Notes under the pieces: generated by a model
The model's input: only the letters and a program-made list of their open reading frames with translations
What the model was told of the DNA's origin: nothing
The model's database searches: none
Shown: piece after piece, positions 9,782 to 18,760 of the stretch
Position numbering within the stretch: position 1 is the first letter of the stretch
Layout: each line of letters starts with the position of its first letter
Assembly: GCF_035818475.1 (NCBI RefSeq)
Contig: NZ_JAYMGV010000001.1
Span: 2,170,001-2,234,000, forward strand
Length of the DNA: 64,000 nt
Direction of reading: 5' to 3'
Origin: Cognatitamlana sp035818475
GTDB taxonomy: Bacteria > Bacteroidota > Bacteroidia > Flavobacteriales > Flavobacteriaceae
Translations under genes and position numbers: made by a program

Positions 9782-11314
9782 ATGAAAAAAGTTATTTATC
9801 GTTTACAAGTTTGTTTACTGGTACTAGTGTTCTTTGGATGCGACGATTTCCTGGAAACAGAGAATAAGACAGGCCTTGAATCAGATAAAAATTATCAAAC
9901 AGCAGAAGATGTGTCTACTAATATGCTTGGAATCTTTGCAAGTGTCCAGGACGTTATGCATAAGATAATTATTTTTAACGAGTTGAGAAGTGATGCTCTG
10001 GAACCTTCAGATACAGCACCAATTGAGTTATTGTCCATTGCCAATTATAATGATAATGCCAGCAATTCAATAATTAAACCAAATGAGTTTTATAGAATAA
10101 TTGTTAATTGTAATGATTTTTTACAAAATGCAGAGAGCTATAAGCTAAGTGGTGATTATATGTCTGAGGACCAGTTTAATGCCCATATGTCCGATGTACT
10201 CCGTATTAAATATTGGACCTACTGGAATATTTCAAAGATCTACGGAAAGGCATACTACTTTGATGACCCTCTTGACCAAATCGAAGATATTGATAAGGTA
10301 ACAAATCTTGTTCCAATGACCTTGGAAGAAATGATTCCATTCTTAATAGAAAAGATAGAAAATAGTACCTATGATTTAAAGTCTAAAGTAGATTGGAGAG
10401 CCTTGTTTGATGCAAATACCGATTTTAATTTTTATAGTATTGATGCCGAAGCATTATTAGGGGAACTTTATTTATGGAATGAAGATTATCAAATGGCAGC
10501 CAATATCTATCATAGAATACTTAATGATAGGCCTGATATTAATATCACACTATCTGGAGAAACGTATTTTAAAAATGGGTACAGGAATCTATTTTCTTCA
10601 GGGTTATCTGGATTAAATAATCATATACTAACAGGTGTAGAATATACAGAAACAAACGGGCAATTAAATAAAACAGGGCAACTGTTTTTTCAAGAAGGAG
10701 GAGAGCGCCAGTTACTTGTCAGTAAGGCTTATGTTGATATGTCTCTTTCTCAAGAAAGTACAGACAAGAAAGACGGTGATTTCTACCGAGGGCAGCGTAC
10801 CAGTTTCAATGTAGGGGACAGGGCGGTCAAAAAATACACATTTGCTGCCAAACCTCGTGTACCTGTATATCGGGCGGCCGAGTTGCATTTAAAATATGCA
10901 GAAGCATTAAATCAATTAGGAGAATTTGATAAGGCTCTTGCTCTTTTAAATCAAGGTGTATCAAAATATTGGAATGGCAGTAATTTTGAGTCACCTTTTG
11001 ATGACGGTAGTTGGCATCCTAAATGGAGAAATGCTAAGGGGCTAAGAGGTAGGGTTAAACTTGCATCTCGTGTTCTTGATGATGCTCTTTCTGATGAAGA
11101 AAAGAAAACTCTCATAGATATGTGGATACTGGAAGAAGGAGCTCTAGAGTTAGCTTTCGAGGGTAAACGTTTAGAGAGCTTAATTCGAGTAAGTCTTCGT
11201 TATAATGATCCTTCCATTCTTGCTGAAAAAGTAGCCTCTAAATTTGAAGAAAGTCAAGTTTCTACAATAGAAAGTTTATTAATGAACCAAGAAAAATGGT
11301 TTTGGCCTTATTAA
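9782..11314 (+). CDS. Second SusD/RagB-family lipoprotein
   Basis: This is the glycan-binding lipoprotein partner of the second SusC, 510 residues long. The leader ends in the lipobox FFGC (Cys20), followed by the family-typical DDFLETENKTG. SusD features include a helical YAEALNQLGEFDKALALLNQG segment (about 380-400) and a C-terminal ILEEGALELAFEGKRLESLIR block corresponding to the usual ERxxEFxxEGxRxxDLxR. It is clearly diverged from the first SusD, which suggests that the two pairs bind different glycan fragments. It is the last gene of the transport operon; a terminator follows. Confidence 0.93.
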   Translation: MKKVIYRLQVCLLVLVFFGCDDFLETENKTGLESDKNYQTAEDVSTNMLGIFASVQDVMHKIIIFNELRSDALEPSDTAPIELLSIANYNDNASNSIIKPNEFYRIIVNCNDFLQNAESYKLSGDYMSEDQFNAHMSDVLRIKYWTYWNISKIYGKAYYFDDPLDQIEDIDKVTNLVPMTLEEMIPFLIEKIENSTYDLKSKVDWRALFDANTDFNFYSIDAEALLGELYLWNEDYQMAANIYHRILNDRPDINITLSGETYFKNGYRNLFSSGLSGLNNHILTGVEYTETNGQLNKTGQLFFQEGGERQLLVSKAYVDMSLSQESTDKKDGDFYRGQRTSFNVGDRAVKKYTFAAKPRVPVYRAAELHLKYAEALNQLGEFDKALALLNQGVSKYWNGSNFESPFDDGSWHPKWRNAKGLRGRVKLASRVLDDALSDEEKKTLIDMWILEEGALELAFEGKRLESLIRVSLRYNDPSILAEKVASKFEESQVSTIESLLMNQEKWFWPY

Positions 11315-11380
11315 TTACCAATTAGTTATTTTGATTACAAGATTAGTTTTGAGTTAGTTTTGAGTTAGTTTGTAATAAAA

Positions 11381-11410
11381 GGAGGAAGTTAATATCTCTT
11401 CCTCCTTTTT
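11381..11410 (+). terminator. Rho-independent terminator after the SusCD operon
   Basis: A perfect 8-bp stem, GGAGGAAG (11381-11388) with CTTCCTCC (11398-11405), is followed at once by five T. It separates the transport operon from the enzyme genes, so the enzymes probably have their own promoter in 11411-11505, though no clear TAnnTTTG box is seen there. Confidence 0.8.
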
Positions 11411-11505
11411 AACAAAGAGCTGTTCCATACAGTATATTCAAAATATAAAAGCTTCTAGAAAAGAATATTAAAAAACAGTTCCCAATAAATAAAACCTATA
11501 GTTAC

Positions 11506-13128
11506 ATGAAACGCAAGCTCGTTAATATTTTAATTTTTAATATTCTCATTTTTATTACATCCTGTAATAAAACGGTAAAGAAAGAACCATTAAAACCAGA
11601 GCGGCCTAACATTGTGTTTATAATGAGTGATGATCATGCTTTTCAGGCAATCAGTGCTTATGGACACGGTCTTAATAAAACACCAAATATAGATAGGATA
11701 GCTTTAGAAGGAGCTCTTTTTAACAAGGGGTTTGTAACAAACTCTATATGTGCTCCAAGTAGAGCAGCCATGCTTACAGGCAAGCATAGCCACATTAATG
11801 GAAAGGTTGATAACCTTCATGCATTTGATTGGACTCAGGATAATTTTGCTAAAACCTTACAAAAAGTAGGTTACCAAACAGCCATGGTTGGTAAGATCCA
11901 CATGGATGGACTGCCTCAGGGTTTTGATTATTCAAATGTATTGCCAGGCCAGGGGCATTATTATAATCCTGATTTTATTGAGAATGGAGAGAAAAAACAA
12001 ATATATGGTCATGCCACACAAATAACCACCGATTTAGCTTTGAATTGGTTACAGAATAAAAGAGAAAAGGACAAGCCATTTTTATTATTATACCACCAAA
12101 AGGCACCGCACAGGCCCTGGATGCCAGAAGAGAAATATTTAGATCTTTTTGATGGAAAGACCTTTGCCCCGCCTTCAAACTTTTTTGATGATTACCAGGG
12201 GAGACTTGCTGCTGAGAAACATGAGATGGGTATAGATGTACATATGGATTTGGCTTATGACCTTAAGCTAAAGGACAAAGAAGAAACTATAAATACTAGG
12301 TTAAGAAAGTCTTTTGAAAACATGTATAATCGCATGGATGAGAAACAAAAGGCTGCCTGGGACGCTTACTATGATCCCATCATAGAAAAGTTTAAAAAAG
12401 ATAAATTATCAGGTAAAGAATTAGCACTGTGGAAATATGATCGCTATATGAAAGACTATCTGGCCACCATTCAGTCTGTAGATGATGGTGTGGGAGAAGT
12501 ATTAGACTATTTAGAGGCTAATGGATTAACAGAAAATACTATAGTGGTCTATACCTCAGATCAGGGGTTTTATTTAGGAGAACATGGCTGGTTTGATAAA
12601 CGTTTTATGTATGAAGAATCTTTTAGAACACCAATGCTAATACGTTACCCAAAAGAAATAAAACCAGGAACAGAAATAAACCAAATGATTCAGAATATTG
12701 ATTTTGCACCCACTTTTCTGGATTATGCCGGGGTAGACATACCAAAAGACATACAAGGAGAGTCCTTTAGAAAAGTAGTAAAAGGAGAGAAGGTAAACTG
12801 GCGAGATGCTATTTACTACACCTATTATGAATATCCGGGAGAACATAATGTGGCCAGGCATCATGGAGTTAGAACAAAGCGCTACAAGCTTATTCATTTT
12901 TATTATGATATTGATGTTTGGGAGCTTTATGATCTGGACAAAGACCCTTCAGAGATGAATAATGTGTATAATGATGAAGCTTATGCAGAAGTGAGAATAG
13001 AAATGCATAAAAAGTTAAAAGAGGTAAGAGCGAAGTATAGAGATAGTGACGAGTTGGATACAAAATACCTTAATGAAACTTTGAAAAAAGAGAGGGCAAT
13101 TAGACCTCTTAATTCAATAAAAAAATAA
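11506..13128 (+). CDS. S1 sulfatase lipoprotein, GlcNAc-6-sulfatase-like
   Basis: This is a formylglycine-dependent sulfatase of 540 residues. The leader ends at ITSC (Cys20), so it is probably lipid-anchored. The metal-binding N-terminal motif is NIVFIMSDDHAFQAIS. The modifiable cysteine is Cys82 in CAPSRAAMLTGK, the canonical CxPSR form. The C-terminal half has TSDQGFYLGEHGWFDKRFMYEESFRTPM, the block I associate with the S1_11 group of N-acetylglucosamine-6-O-sulfatases; this subfamily is a recollection, not a search result. It opens the enzyme operon and its stop codon overlaps a possible upstream start of the next gene. Activity requires a maturation enzyme, which is not encoded in this window. 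Confidence 0.9.
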   Translation: MKRKLVNILIFNILIFITSCNKTVKKEPLKPERPNIVFIMSDDHAFQAISAYGHGLNKTPNIDRIALEGALFNKGFVTNSICAPSRAAMLTGKHSHINGKVDNLHAFDWTQDNFAKTLQKVGYQTAMVGKIHMDGLPQGFDYSNVLPGQGHYYNPDFIENGEKKQIYGHATQITTDLALNWLQNKREKDKPFLLLYHQKAPHRPWMPEEKYLDLFDGKTFAPPSNFFDDYQGRLAAEKHEMGIDVHMDLAYDLKLKDKEETINTRLRKSFENMYNRMDEKQKAAWDAYYDPIIEKFKKDKLSGKELALWKYDRYMKDYLATIQSVDDGVGEVLDYLEANGLTENTIVVYTSDQGFYLGEHGWFDKRFMYEESFRTPMLIRYPKEIKPGTEINQMIQNIDFAPTFLDYAGVDIPKDIQGESFRKVVKGEKVNWRDAIYYTYYEYPGEHNVARHHGVRTKRYKLIHFYYDIDVWELYDLDKDPSEMNNVYNDEAYAEVRIEMHKKLKEVRAKYRDSDELDTKYLNETLKKERAIRPLNSIKK

Positions 13129-13154
13129 TGCTAATCATAAAACAAAAAAGAATA

Positions 13155-15140
13155 ATGATTTCAAAAAAGCTATTAATCTCAACCTTATTTGGTGTAATAT
13201 TTTTTTCCACGTTTGGTGCTTTTGCTAATTCAATTGATAAAATATTTCCTGTACCACAAAAAGTAGTTGAAGGAAAAGGAACCTTTATTTTGGAAAGGGG
13301 GCGTATATTGCTTGGGCCAGATGTTAAACTAAACTTGTTTAATAATGTTTCAGAATTAAGAGATTTAGCTATTGAAAAAAGCGGAGCTTCGCTATCTATA
13401 GTATCAGCCTTAGCAGAACATGAAGCAGCCCAGATATCTATAATAATTGATTCAAAAGTTAGTCTTAGATCTCAGGGGTACAAGTTGAATATTTCAGAAA
13501 CTGGTGTTCAGATCGTGGCAAACAATGAAGCTGGAGCTTTTTATGCCATCCAGACCCTAATACAGGTAATTAGATTTAGCGAAAAAGGAAAACTTCCTTA
13601 TGTTACCATAGAAGATTGGCCTGACTTTGAGCGTCGGGGTATAATGGTTGATGTTTCACGAAATAAAGTGCCTACCATGGAAACGCTTAAACGTACCATT
13701 GATCGTTTTGCTGAATGGAAAATAAATGAAGTTCAACTTTATATAGAACATACTTTTGCTTATAAAAATCACAAGACGGTTTGGGAAGAATTCTCCCCAA
13801 TAACGGCAGAACAAATATTAGAACTTGATAAATATTGTGCTGAACGCTTTATTGATTTGGTACCCAATCAGAATTCTTTTGGACACATGAAACGTTGGCT
13901 CCAGCATGATGAATATGTATACCTGTCAGAGCGACCGGGAGATGCAAGTTCTGATGATTGGATTATCAATAATAACCGTTCAACCTTATGTGCAACTGAT
14001 AATGCTTCCGTTGAATTTATGAACGAATTACTGGGAGAGTATCTGCCAAATTTTTCTAGCAAATATGCGAATATAGGCGGAGATGAACCCTATGAATTGG
14101 GAACCGGTAAATCAGCACAAGCATGTAAAGAAAAAGGAAAGCCTGTGGTTTACCTTGAGTACATGAAAAAAATGAACAACTTGGTGAATCAGTTTGGCAA
14201 AAAAACACAAATGTGGGGAGATATTGTAAATAAGCATCCTGAGTTAATTCCAATGATGCCTAAAGATATTACCTGTATGATTTGGGGGTATCGCCCAGAG
14301 CACCCTTATAATAAACAATGTCCTCGATTTAAAAAAGAAGGAATCCCTTTTTATGTATGTCCGGGGACAAATGGTTGGCGCTCATTTATTGGAAAAACCG
14401 ACCGGGGTCTGGCTAATATTATTAATGCCACTACAAATGGAAAAAAGTATGGTGCTTATGGAGTGTTAATGACCGACTGGGGTGATTTAGGACATATGCA
14501 ACCTTTTACCGTGGCATTCCCACCATATATTTATGGAGCTGCCATGTCATGGTCTACTGAAAAAAACAAGGACGTTAATATTGAAGATATATTAAATACG
14601 CATGTTTTCTTAGATGAAAGTGAAGCTCTAGGGAAAGCTTTAATGACGTTGACTAATGCATACAAAGCCGGAGGAGATCAAGAGCTTTTAACGCCTTATT
14701 TTAATATGATTAACAGGACACTGGAACCTTTTGAAGAAAACTATATAACACGTAATTACAACATGAGTAATTTACAAGGCGTATGTAAGGAAATAGAAAA
14801 AGCAATGAACATACTAGAAAGCGCCAAGCCAAGATCTTATGACGGTGAAGTGGCGATTAAAGAAATGAGAACAGCTGCTAAACTTGCAGATTTTATGTGT
14901 CGTGTAATGATTGACCGTTCTAGGGTAAAGTACAGTGATATTTTTAATATTTCTTTTTCAAAACGTAAAGAATATGCTAAGGAATTAGAGCAGATAATTA
15001 AAGATTTTTCGAAAACCTGGATTTTAAGAAACCGGATTGGAGGGTTAAGTGACACGAACAAATTCTTTGAAGATATTGTAAAAATTCTCAATACAAAAGA
15101 TACTGAAAATTGTTCAGTGGTTCCCAGATTGAGATTATAG
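13155..15140 (+). CDS. GH20-type beta-N-acetylhexosaminidase, divergent branch
   Basis: This is a secreted glycoside hydrolase of about 661 residues. An upstream ATG at 13128 overlaps the preceding stop, but the ATG at 13155 gives a clean signal peptide (MISKKLLIST... to AFAN) and is preferred. An N-terminal zincin-like GH20b domain (about 25-150) precedes the catalytic barrel. The acid/base pair of GH20 is present as GGDE (Asp310-Glu311). The HWHLxDDxGWR motif of the other two GH20 proteins here is absent and replaced by YIEHTFAY, as in a distinct branch reminiscent of hexosaminidase D. It probably removes terminal GlcNAc or GalNAc of a linkage the other two do not cut. Confidence 0.82.
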   Translation: MISKKLLISTLFGVIFFSTFGAFANSIDKIFPVPQKVVEGKGTFILERGRILLGPDVKLNLFNNVSELRDLAIEKSGASLSIVSALAEHEAAQISIIIDSKVSLRSQGYKLNISETGVQIVANNEAGAFYAIQTLIQVIRFSEKGKLPYVTIEDWPDFERRGIMVDVSRNKVPTMETLKRTIDRFAEWKINEVQLYIEHTFAYKNHKTVWEEFSPITAEQILELDKYCAERFIDLVPNQNSFGHMKRWLQHDEYVYLSERPGDASSDDWIINNNRSTLCATDNASVEFMNELLGEYLPNFSSKYANIGGDEPYELGTGKSAQACKEKGKPVVYLEYMKKMNNLVNQFGKKTQMWGDIVNKHPELIPMMPKDITCMIWGYRPEHPYNKQCPRFKKEGIPFYVCPGTNGWRSFIGKTDRGLANIINATTNGKKYGAYGVLMTDWGDLGHMQPFTVAFPPYIYGAAMSWSTEKNKDVNIEDILNTHVFLDESEALGKALMTLTNAYKAGGDQELLTPYFNMINRTLEPFEENYITRNYNMSNLQGVCKEIEKAMNILESAKPRSYDGEVAIKEMRTAAKLADFMCRVMIDRSRVKYSDIFNISFSKRKEYAKELEQIIKDFSKTWILRNRIGGLSDTNKFFEDIVKILNTKDTENCSVVPRLRL

Positions 15141-15199
15141 AATAGGAAAAATTATAGTCGCTACGGCAAAAAGAGTTGTCCCCTGAAATAATACAAAGC

Positions 15200-17176
15200 A
15201 TGAAATATTTTAAAATTCTGATGTTGGTAATAGTCTTTCTTTCATCAGATTACATACTAGCGCAAAAAGAATTAGCTATCGTTCCTAAACCCGTAAAAGT
15301 GGACGTGCTAAAAGGGAATTTTGTATTGAATTCAAAAACACAAATAAAAGCACCCTTCCAATTAAATGAAGAAGCACAGTGTTTCAAAGACCGATTAACA
15401 ACCGCTACAGGAATAGAGTTGAAGTCTTTCACATTATCTAATAATAGTTTTATTGAACTAAAGGTTGATGGTTCACTTCAAAATAAATTCGGAAATGAAG
15501 CCTATCAATTAAAAATTACCCAAGATAAAATTATAGTTACAGGAGGAAGCAAAACAGGAGTTTTTTATGGGCTTCAAACGTTACTTCAGTTAATGCCTGA
15601 ACGAGTTTTTAGCAGGGTTAACCTGGAATTAGAAGAGATAGCTGTTCCTTGTGTAGAAATACTCGATTACCCTAGATTTGGATGGCGTGGATTTATGCTT
15701 GATGCGTCCCGTTCATTTCAGCCTATAAATTATGTAAAAAAGAGCCTTGACTTAATGGCCATGCATAAAATGAATGTATTGCATTGGCATTTAACAGATG
15801 ATCATGGTTGGAGAATAGAAATTAAAAGTCACCCCGAACTTACTCAGGTAGGAGCCTACAGAAACCAGCCTAATTATCCGGTTAAGGGAGAGACTAATCC
15901 GTATGGGGGCTTTTACACGCAGGAGCAAATTAGGGAGCTTATAAAATATGCAGCAGAAAGGCACATTACTATAGTCCCTGAAGTTGACTTGCCTGGGCAT
16001 TCCTCTGCTTTGCTTGAAGCCATACCGGAAATGGCATGCGATCATGTTGAGAAACAAAAGTATGTTCAATATTTCCGTGATTACCCCATGCGAAATACCA
16101 ACTATATAAGACATCAAGGAACCAATGTGGTATGTGCTGGAAAGGATTCGGTGTATCCCATTATAGAAGATATTATAAATGAACTAATTGATTTATTTCC
16201 AAGTAAGTATATTCATGTTGGAGGAGATGAGGTCCAAAAAAAATGGTGGGAAGCCTGCCCAGATTGCAAGGAGAAAGCTAAAAAAGAAGGATTGAAAAAT
16301 TCAGATGAGTTGCAAGCTTATTTTATCAAGCGTTTAGAAGAAATGGTTGTAGCTCACGATCGTAAATTAATTGGTTGGGATGAAATTCTGGAAGGCAATC
16401 TTTCTCCAACGGCATCGGTAATGGGGTGGAGAGGTTTACAAGGTGCTGAAAAATCAGTAAAAGAAGGGCGAAATACTATAGTAGCTTCAAATCAAGGGTA
16501 TTATATTCAAAGAAATCAAACAGAGAACCCTTTTCATCCACAAGGATGGCCAAGAGTTAATACAACAAAGAGTATATACGAATACAACCCCATACCAGAA
16601 GGCTTAACTAAAAAGGAGGAAACACTAATACTTGGAATTCAGACCTCTGTTTGGACGCCATTTATGCACAAAAATGATTTATGGGATATAGCGCTTTATC
16701 CTAGAAATTGTGCTTTGAGTGAAGCGGCATGGACCCAAAAAGAACTTAAAAACTGGAGTGGTTTTGAAATTAGGATGCGTCGTCATTTAAAGCGATTGAA
16801 TTATCAGGGCGTTTCTTATTGGAGAGAACAATCGGAAGCCATTGGAGAATGGGGGACCTCAGATCTCTGGAATGAAACAACGCTATTAAAATATGATGTA
16901 ACCAATAAGATCCAAGAAGCTGGAGTCTATTTTTTTCTTGGAGATTTAACTGAAGGAGCAGAACTTGTTGTAGAAGAGGCACGAGTTTTAAAAGATGGAA
17001 AACCAATATCCAGTGATAAACACTTGGGGTATATTTCAAAAGAGAGAAATCACGAACGCCTTTATTTTATAGATATTCAAAGTGTTGATAGAGATGCTCA
17101 ATATGAAATTAATCTAAAAGTAAAAGGAACTTTAGGGAAAGTTTCAAAAGGGAAATTTTATGTTTTAAAACCTTAA
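15200..17176 (+). CDS. GH20 beta-N-acetylhexosaminidase
   Basis: This is a classical GH20 exo-beta-N-acetylhexosaminidase of 658 residues. A TTG upstream at 15176 is in frame, but the ATG at 15200 starts directly at the signal peptide (MKYFKILML...ILAQ). The zincin-like GH20b domain spans about 25-150. The catalytic barrel has HWHLTDDHGWRIEIKSHP and the acid/base pair HVGGDE (Asp343-Glu344); a tryptophan-rich WTPFMHKNDLWDIALYPR closes the active site. The last 110 residues form an extra domain also present in the GH20 gene at 26184. It is expected to release terminal GlcNAc/GalNAc from oligosaccharides in the periplasm. Confidence 0.95.
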   Translation: MKYFKILMLVIVFLSSDYILAQKELAIVPKPVKVDVLKGNFVLNSKTQIKAPFQLNEEAQCFKDRLTTATGIELKSFTLSNNSFIELKVDGSLQNKFGNEAYQLKITQDKIIVTGGSKTGVFYGLQTLLQLMPERVFSRVNLELEEIAVPCVEILDYPRFGWRGFMLDASRSFQPINYVKKSLDLMAMHKMNVLHWHLTDDHGWRIEIKSHPELTQVGAYRNQPNYPVKGETNPYGGFYTQEQIRELIKYAAERHITIVPEVDLPGHSSALLEAIPEMACDHVEKQKYVQYFRDYPMRNTNYIRHQGTNVVCAGKDSVYPIIEDIINELIDLFPSKYIHVGGDEVQKKWWEACPDCKEKAKKEGLKNSDELQAYFIKRLEEMVVAHDRKLIGWDEILEGNLSPTASVMGWRGLQGAEKSVKEGRNTIVASNQGYYIQRNQTENPFHPQGWPRVNTTKSIYEYNPIPEGLTKKEETLILGIQTSVWTPFMHKNDLWDIALYPRNCALSEAAWTQKELKNWSGFEIRMRRHLKRLNYQGVSYWREQSEAIGEWGTSDLWNETTLLKYDVTNKIQEAGVYFFLGDLTEGAELVVEEARVLKDGKPISSDKHLGYISKERNHERLYFIDIQSVDRDAQYEINLKVKGTLGKVSKGKFYVLKP

Positions 17177-17193
17177 TCATTAAAAAAATAGAA

Positions 17194-18711
17194 ATGAAAA
17201 AAATACTACTACTAATTTTTCTAGTTCATATTACCGCATGTGTTTCTGGTAAAAAGATAGAAAAAGAGACAAAAAAATATGATGAAAACTGGGACTCTTT
17301 AGCAAAACATAAGGAATCGCCAGATTGGTTTAGCGATTCAAAATTAGGCATTTATTTTCATTGGGGAGTTTACTCAGTTCCAGCATTCGGAGGCGAATGG
17401 TATCCTAGGAATATGTATATTCCTGGACATGGGTTTAATAAACACCATCTAGAAACCTATGGAGATCTGCAGGAGTTTGGTTATCATGATTTTGTACCTA
17501 TGTTCAAGGCAGAAAAGTTTGATGCTAAGGCTTGGGTTGATCTTTTTGAAAAGGCCGGAGCACGTTTTGCGGGCCCTGTAGCTGAGCATCATGATGGGTT
17601 TTCAATGTGGGATAGTGAAGTTACTCCTTGGAATTCCATGGCCAAAGGCCCTAAAAAGGATATACTTGGTGAGCTAAAAAGAGAGCTGGATAAAAAGAAT
17701 ATGAAACTAATTGCGACGTTCCATCATTCAAAACAATTACAAAGGTATAATGGGAAGGAGGAGAGTGCTAAAGAACACCATTTTAAAGACAGTCATTATC
17801 CTATGTATCCGGGTTTAGAACCAGAAAGAAGTAAAGAGTTAGATTATTTGTATGGAAATATACCGGAAGATAAATGGCTTGAAGACATTTGGTTTGGAAA
17901 ACTAAAAGAGGTGATAGATAAATATAATCCGGATATCATGTGGTTTGATTCTTGGCTTGATAGAATACCTGAAGACTATCGGGCAAAGTTTTGTGCTTAT
18001 TATTTAAATGAAGCTGAAAAATGGAACAAAGAAGTCGTTATAGTTAGAAAACAGGACGATCTACCATTAGATTTTAGTGTTGATGATTTAGAAAAATCGC
18101 GAAAAAACAAAATGGGAGACAAGGTATGGATGACCGATGAAACCATTAGTAAAGGAAGCTGGTGCTACACTGAGAATCTAACTATAAAACCAACTAAAGA
18201 TGTGCTTCATGTTTTAATAGATATAGTTAGTAAAAATGGGGTGTTACTTTTAAACGTCTCTCCCAAGGCAGATGGTTCAATTCCGTTAAACCAGCAACAA
18301 GTATTATTAGGTATGGGGGATTGGTTAAAAAAATATGGTGAAGCTATATACGGAACAAGGCCTTGGTTTACCTATGGAGAAGGGCCAACCAAAGAGCCGG
18401 ATGGTCATTTTAAAAATGCAAAGAAGTTTCTTAAAGTAAAATACTCAGATAAAGATGTGAGGTATACAACAAAAGAAAGAACAATTTATGCCACAATACT
18501 TGGCAAACCTGATAGTGAAAAGTTGATTACTCTGGAAGCCTTTAAAAAAGAAAATGCATCAAGAATTGGAAAGATTGATAAAGTAGAAGTTTTGGGCTCA
18601 ACAGGTGAAATAACATGGAGACTCACTGAAGGAGGATTACAATTAAAAATGCCAAAACTTGTCCCCGATGAAATGGCTATTGTAGTGAAAATAGTTACTA
18701 AGCCACTTTAA
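17194..18711 (+). CDS. GH29 alpha-L-fucosidase, lipoprotein
   Basis: This is a retaining alpha-L-fucosidase of 505 residues. The leader ends in ITAC (Cys16). The GH29 signature appears as LGIYFHWGVYSVPAFGGEWYPRNMY near residues 51-75 and AEHHDGFSMWDS near 131-142. The catalytic nucleophile is predicted as Asp252 in IMWFDSW; the acid/base residue cannot be assigned with confidence. A smaller C-terminal beta domain follows the barrel (from about residue 395). It starts 17 bases after the GH20 gene and so is co-transcribed. Its presence shows that the target glycan bears alpha-linked fucose (or a similar 6-deoxyhexose). Confidence 0.95.
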   Translation: MKKILLLIFLVHITACVSGKKIEKETKKYDENWDSLAKHKESPDWFSDSKLGIYFHWGVYSVPAFGGEWYPRNMYIPGHGFNKHHLETYGDLQEFGYHDFVPMFKAEKFDAKAWVDLFEKAGARFAGPVAEHHDGFSMWDSEVTPWNSMAKGPKKDILGELKRELDKKNMKLIATFHHSKQLQRYNGKEESAKEHHFKDSHYPMYPGLEPERSKELDYLYGNIPEDKWLEDIWFGKLKEVIDKYNPDIMWFDSWLDRIPEDYRAKFCAYYLNEAEKWNKEVVIVRKQDDLPLDFSVDDLEKSRKNKMGDKVWMTDETISKGSWCYTENLTIKPTKDVLHVLIDIVSKNGVLLLNVSPKADGSIPLNQQQVLLGMGDWLKKYGEAIYGTRPWFTYGEGPTKEPDGHFKNAKKFLKVKYSDKDVRYTTKERTIYATILGKPDSEKLITLEAFKKENASRIGKIDKVEVLGSTGEITWRLTEGGLQLKMPKLVPDEMAIVVKIVTKPL

Positions 18712-18760
18712 TTTATTTAAAGAACCTTTCAAAGCAATACACACATAAATAGTTACTAAA

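Noticed and set aside
11341..11373. Short tandem repeat with GAGTTAGTTTT units before the terminator
   Set aside because: Only two to three imperfect 11-base units, in an AT-rich gap, with no visible link to a structure or gene.
13128..13154. Upstream ATG of the first GH20 gene overlapping the sulfatase stop
   Set aside because: It would add nine polar residues before an otherwise normal signal peptide; the ATG at 13155 is the better start, although translational coupling cannot be excluded.
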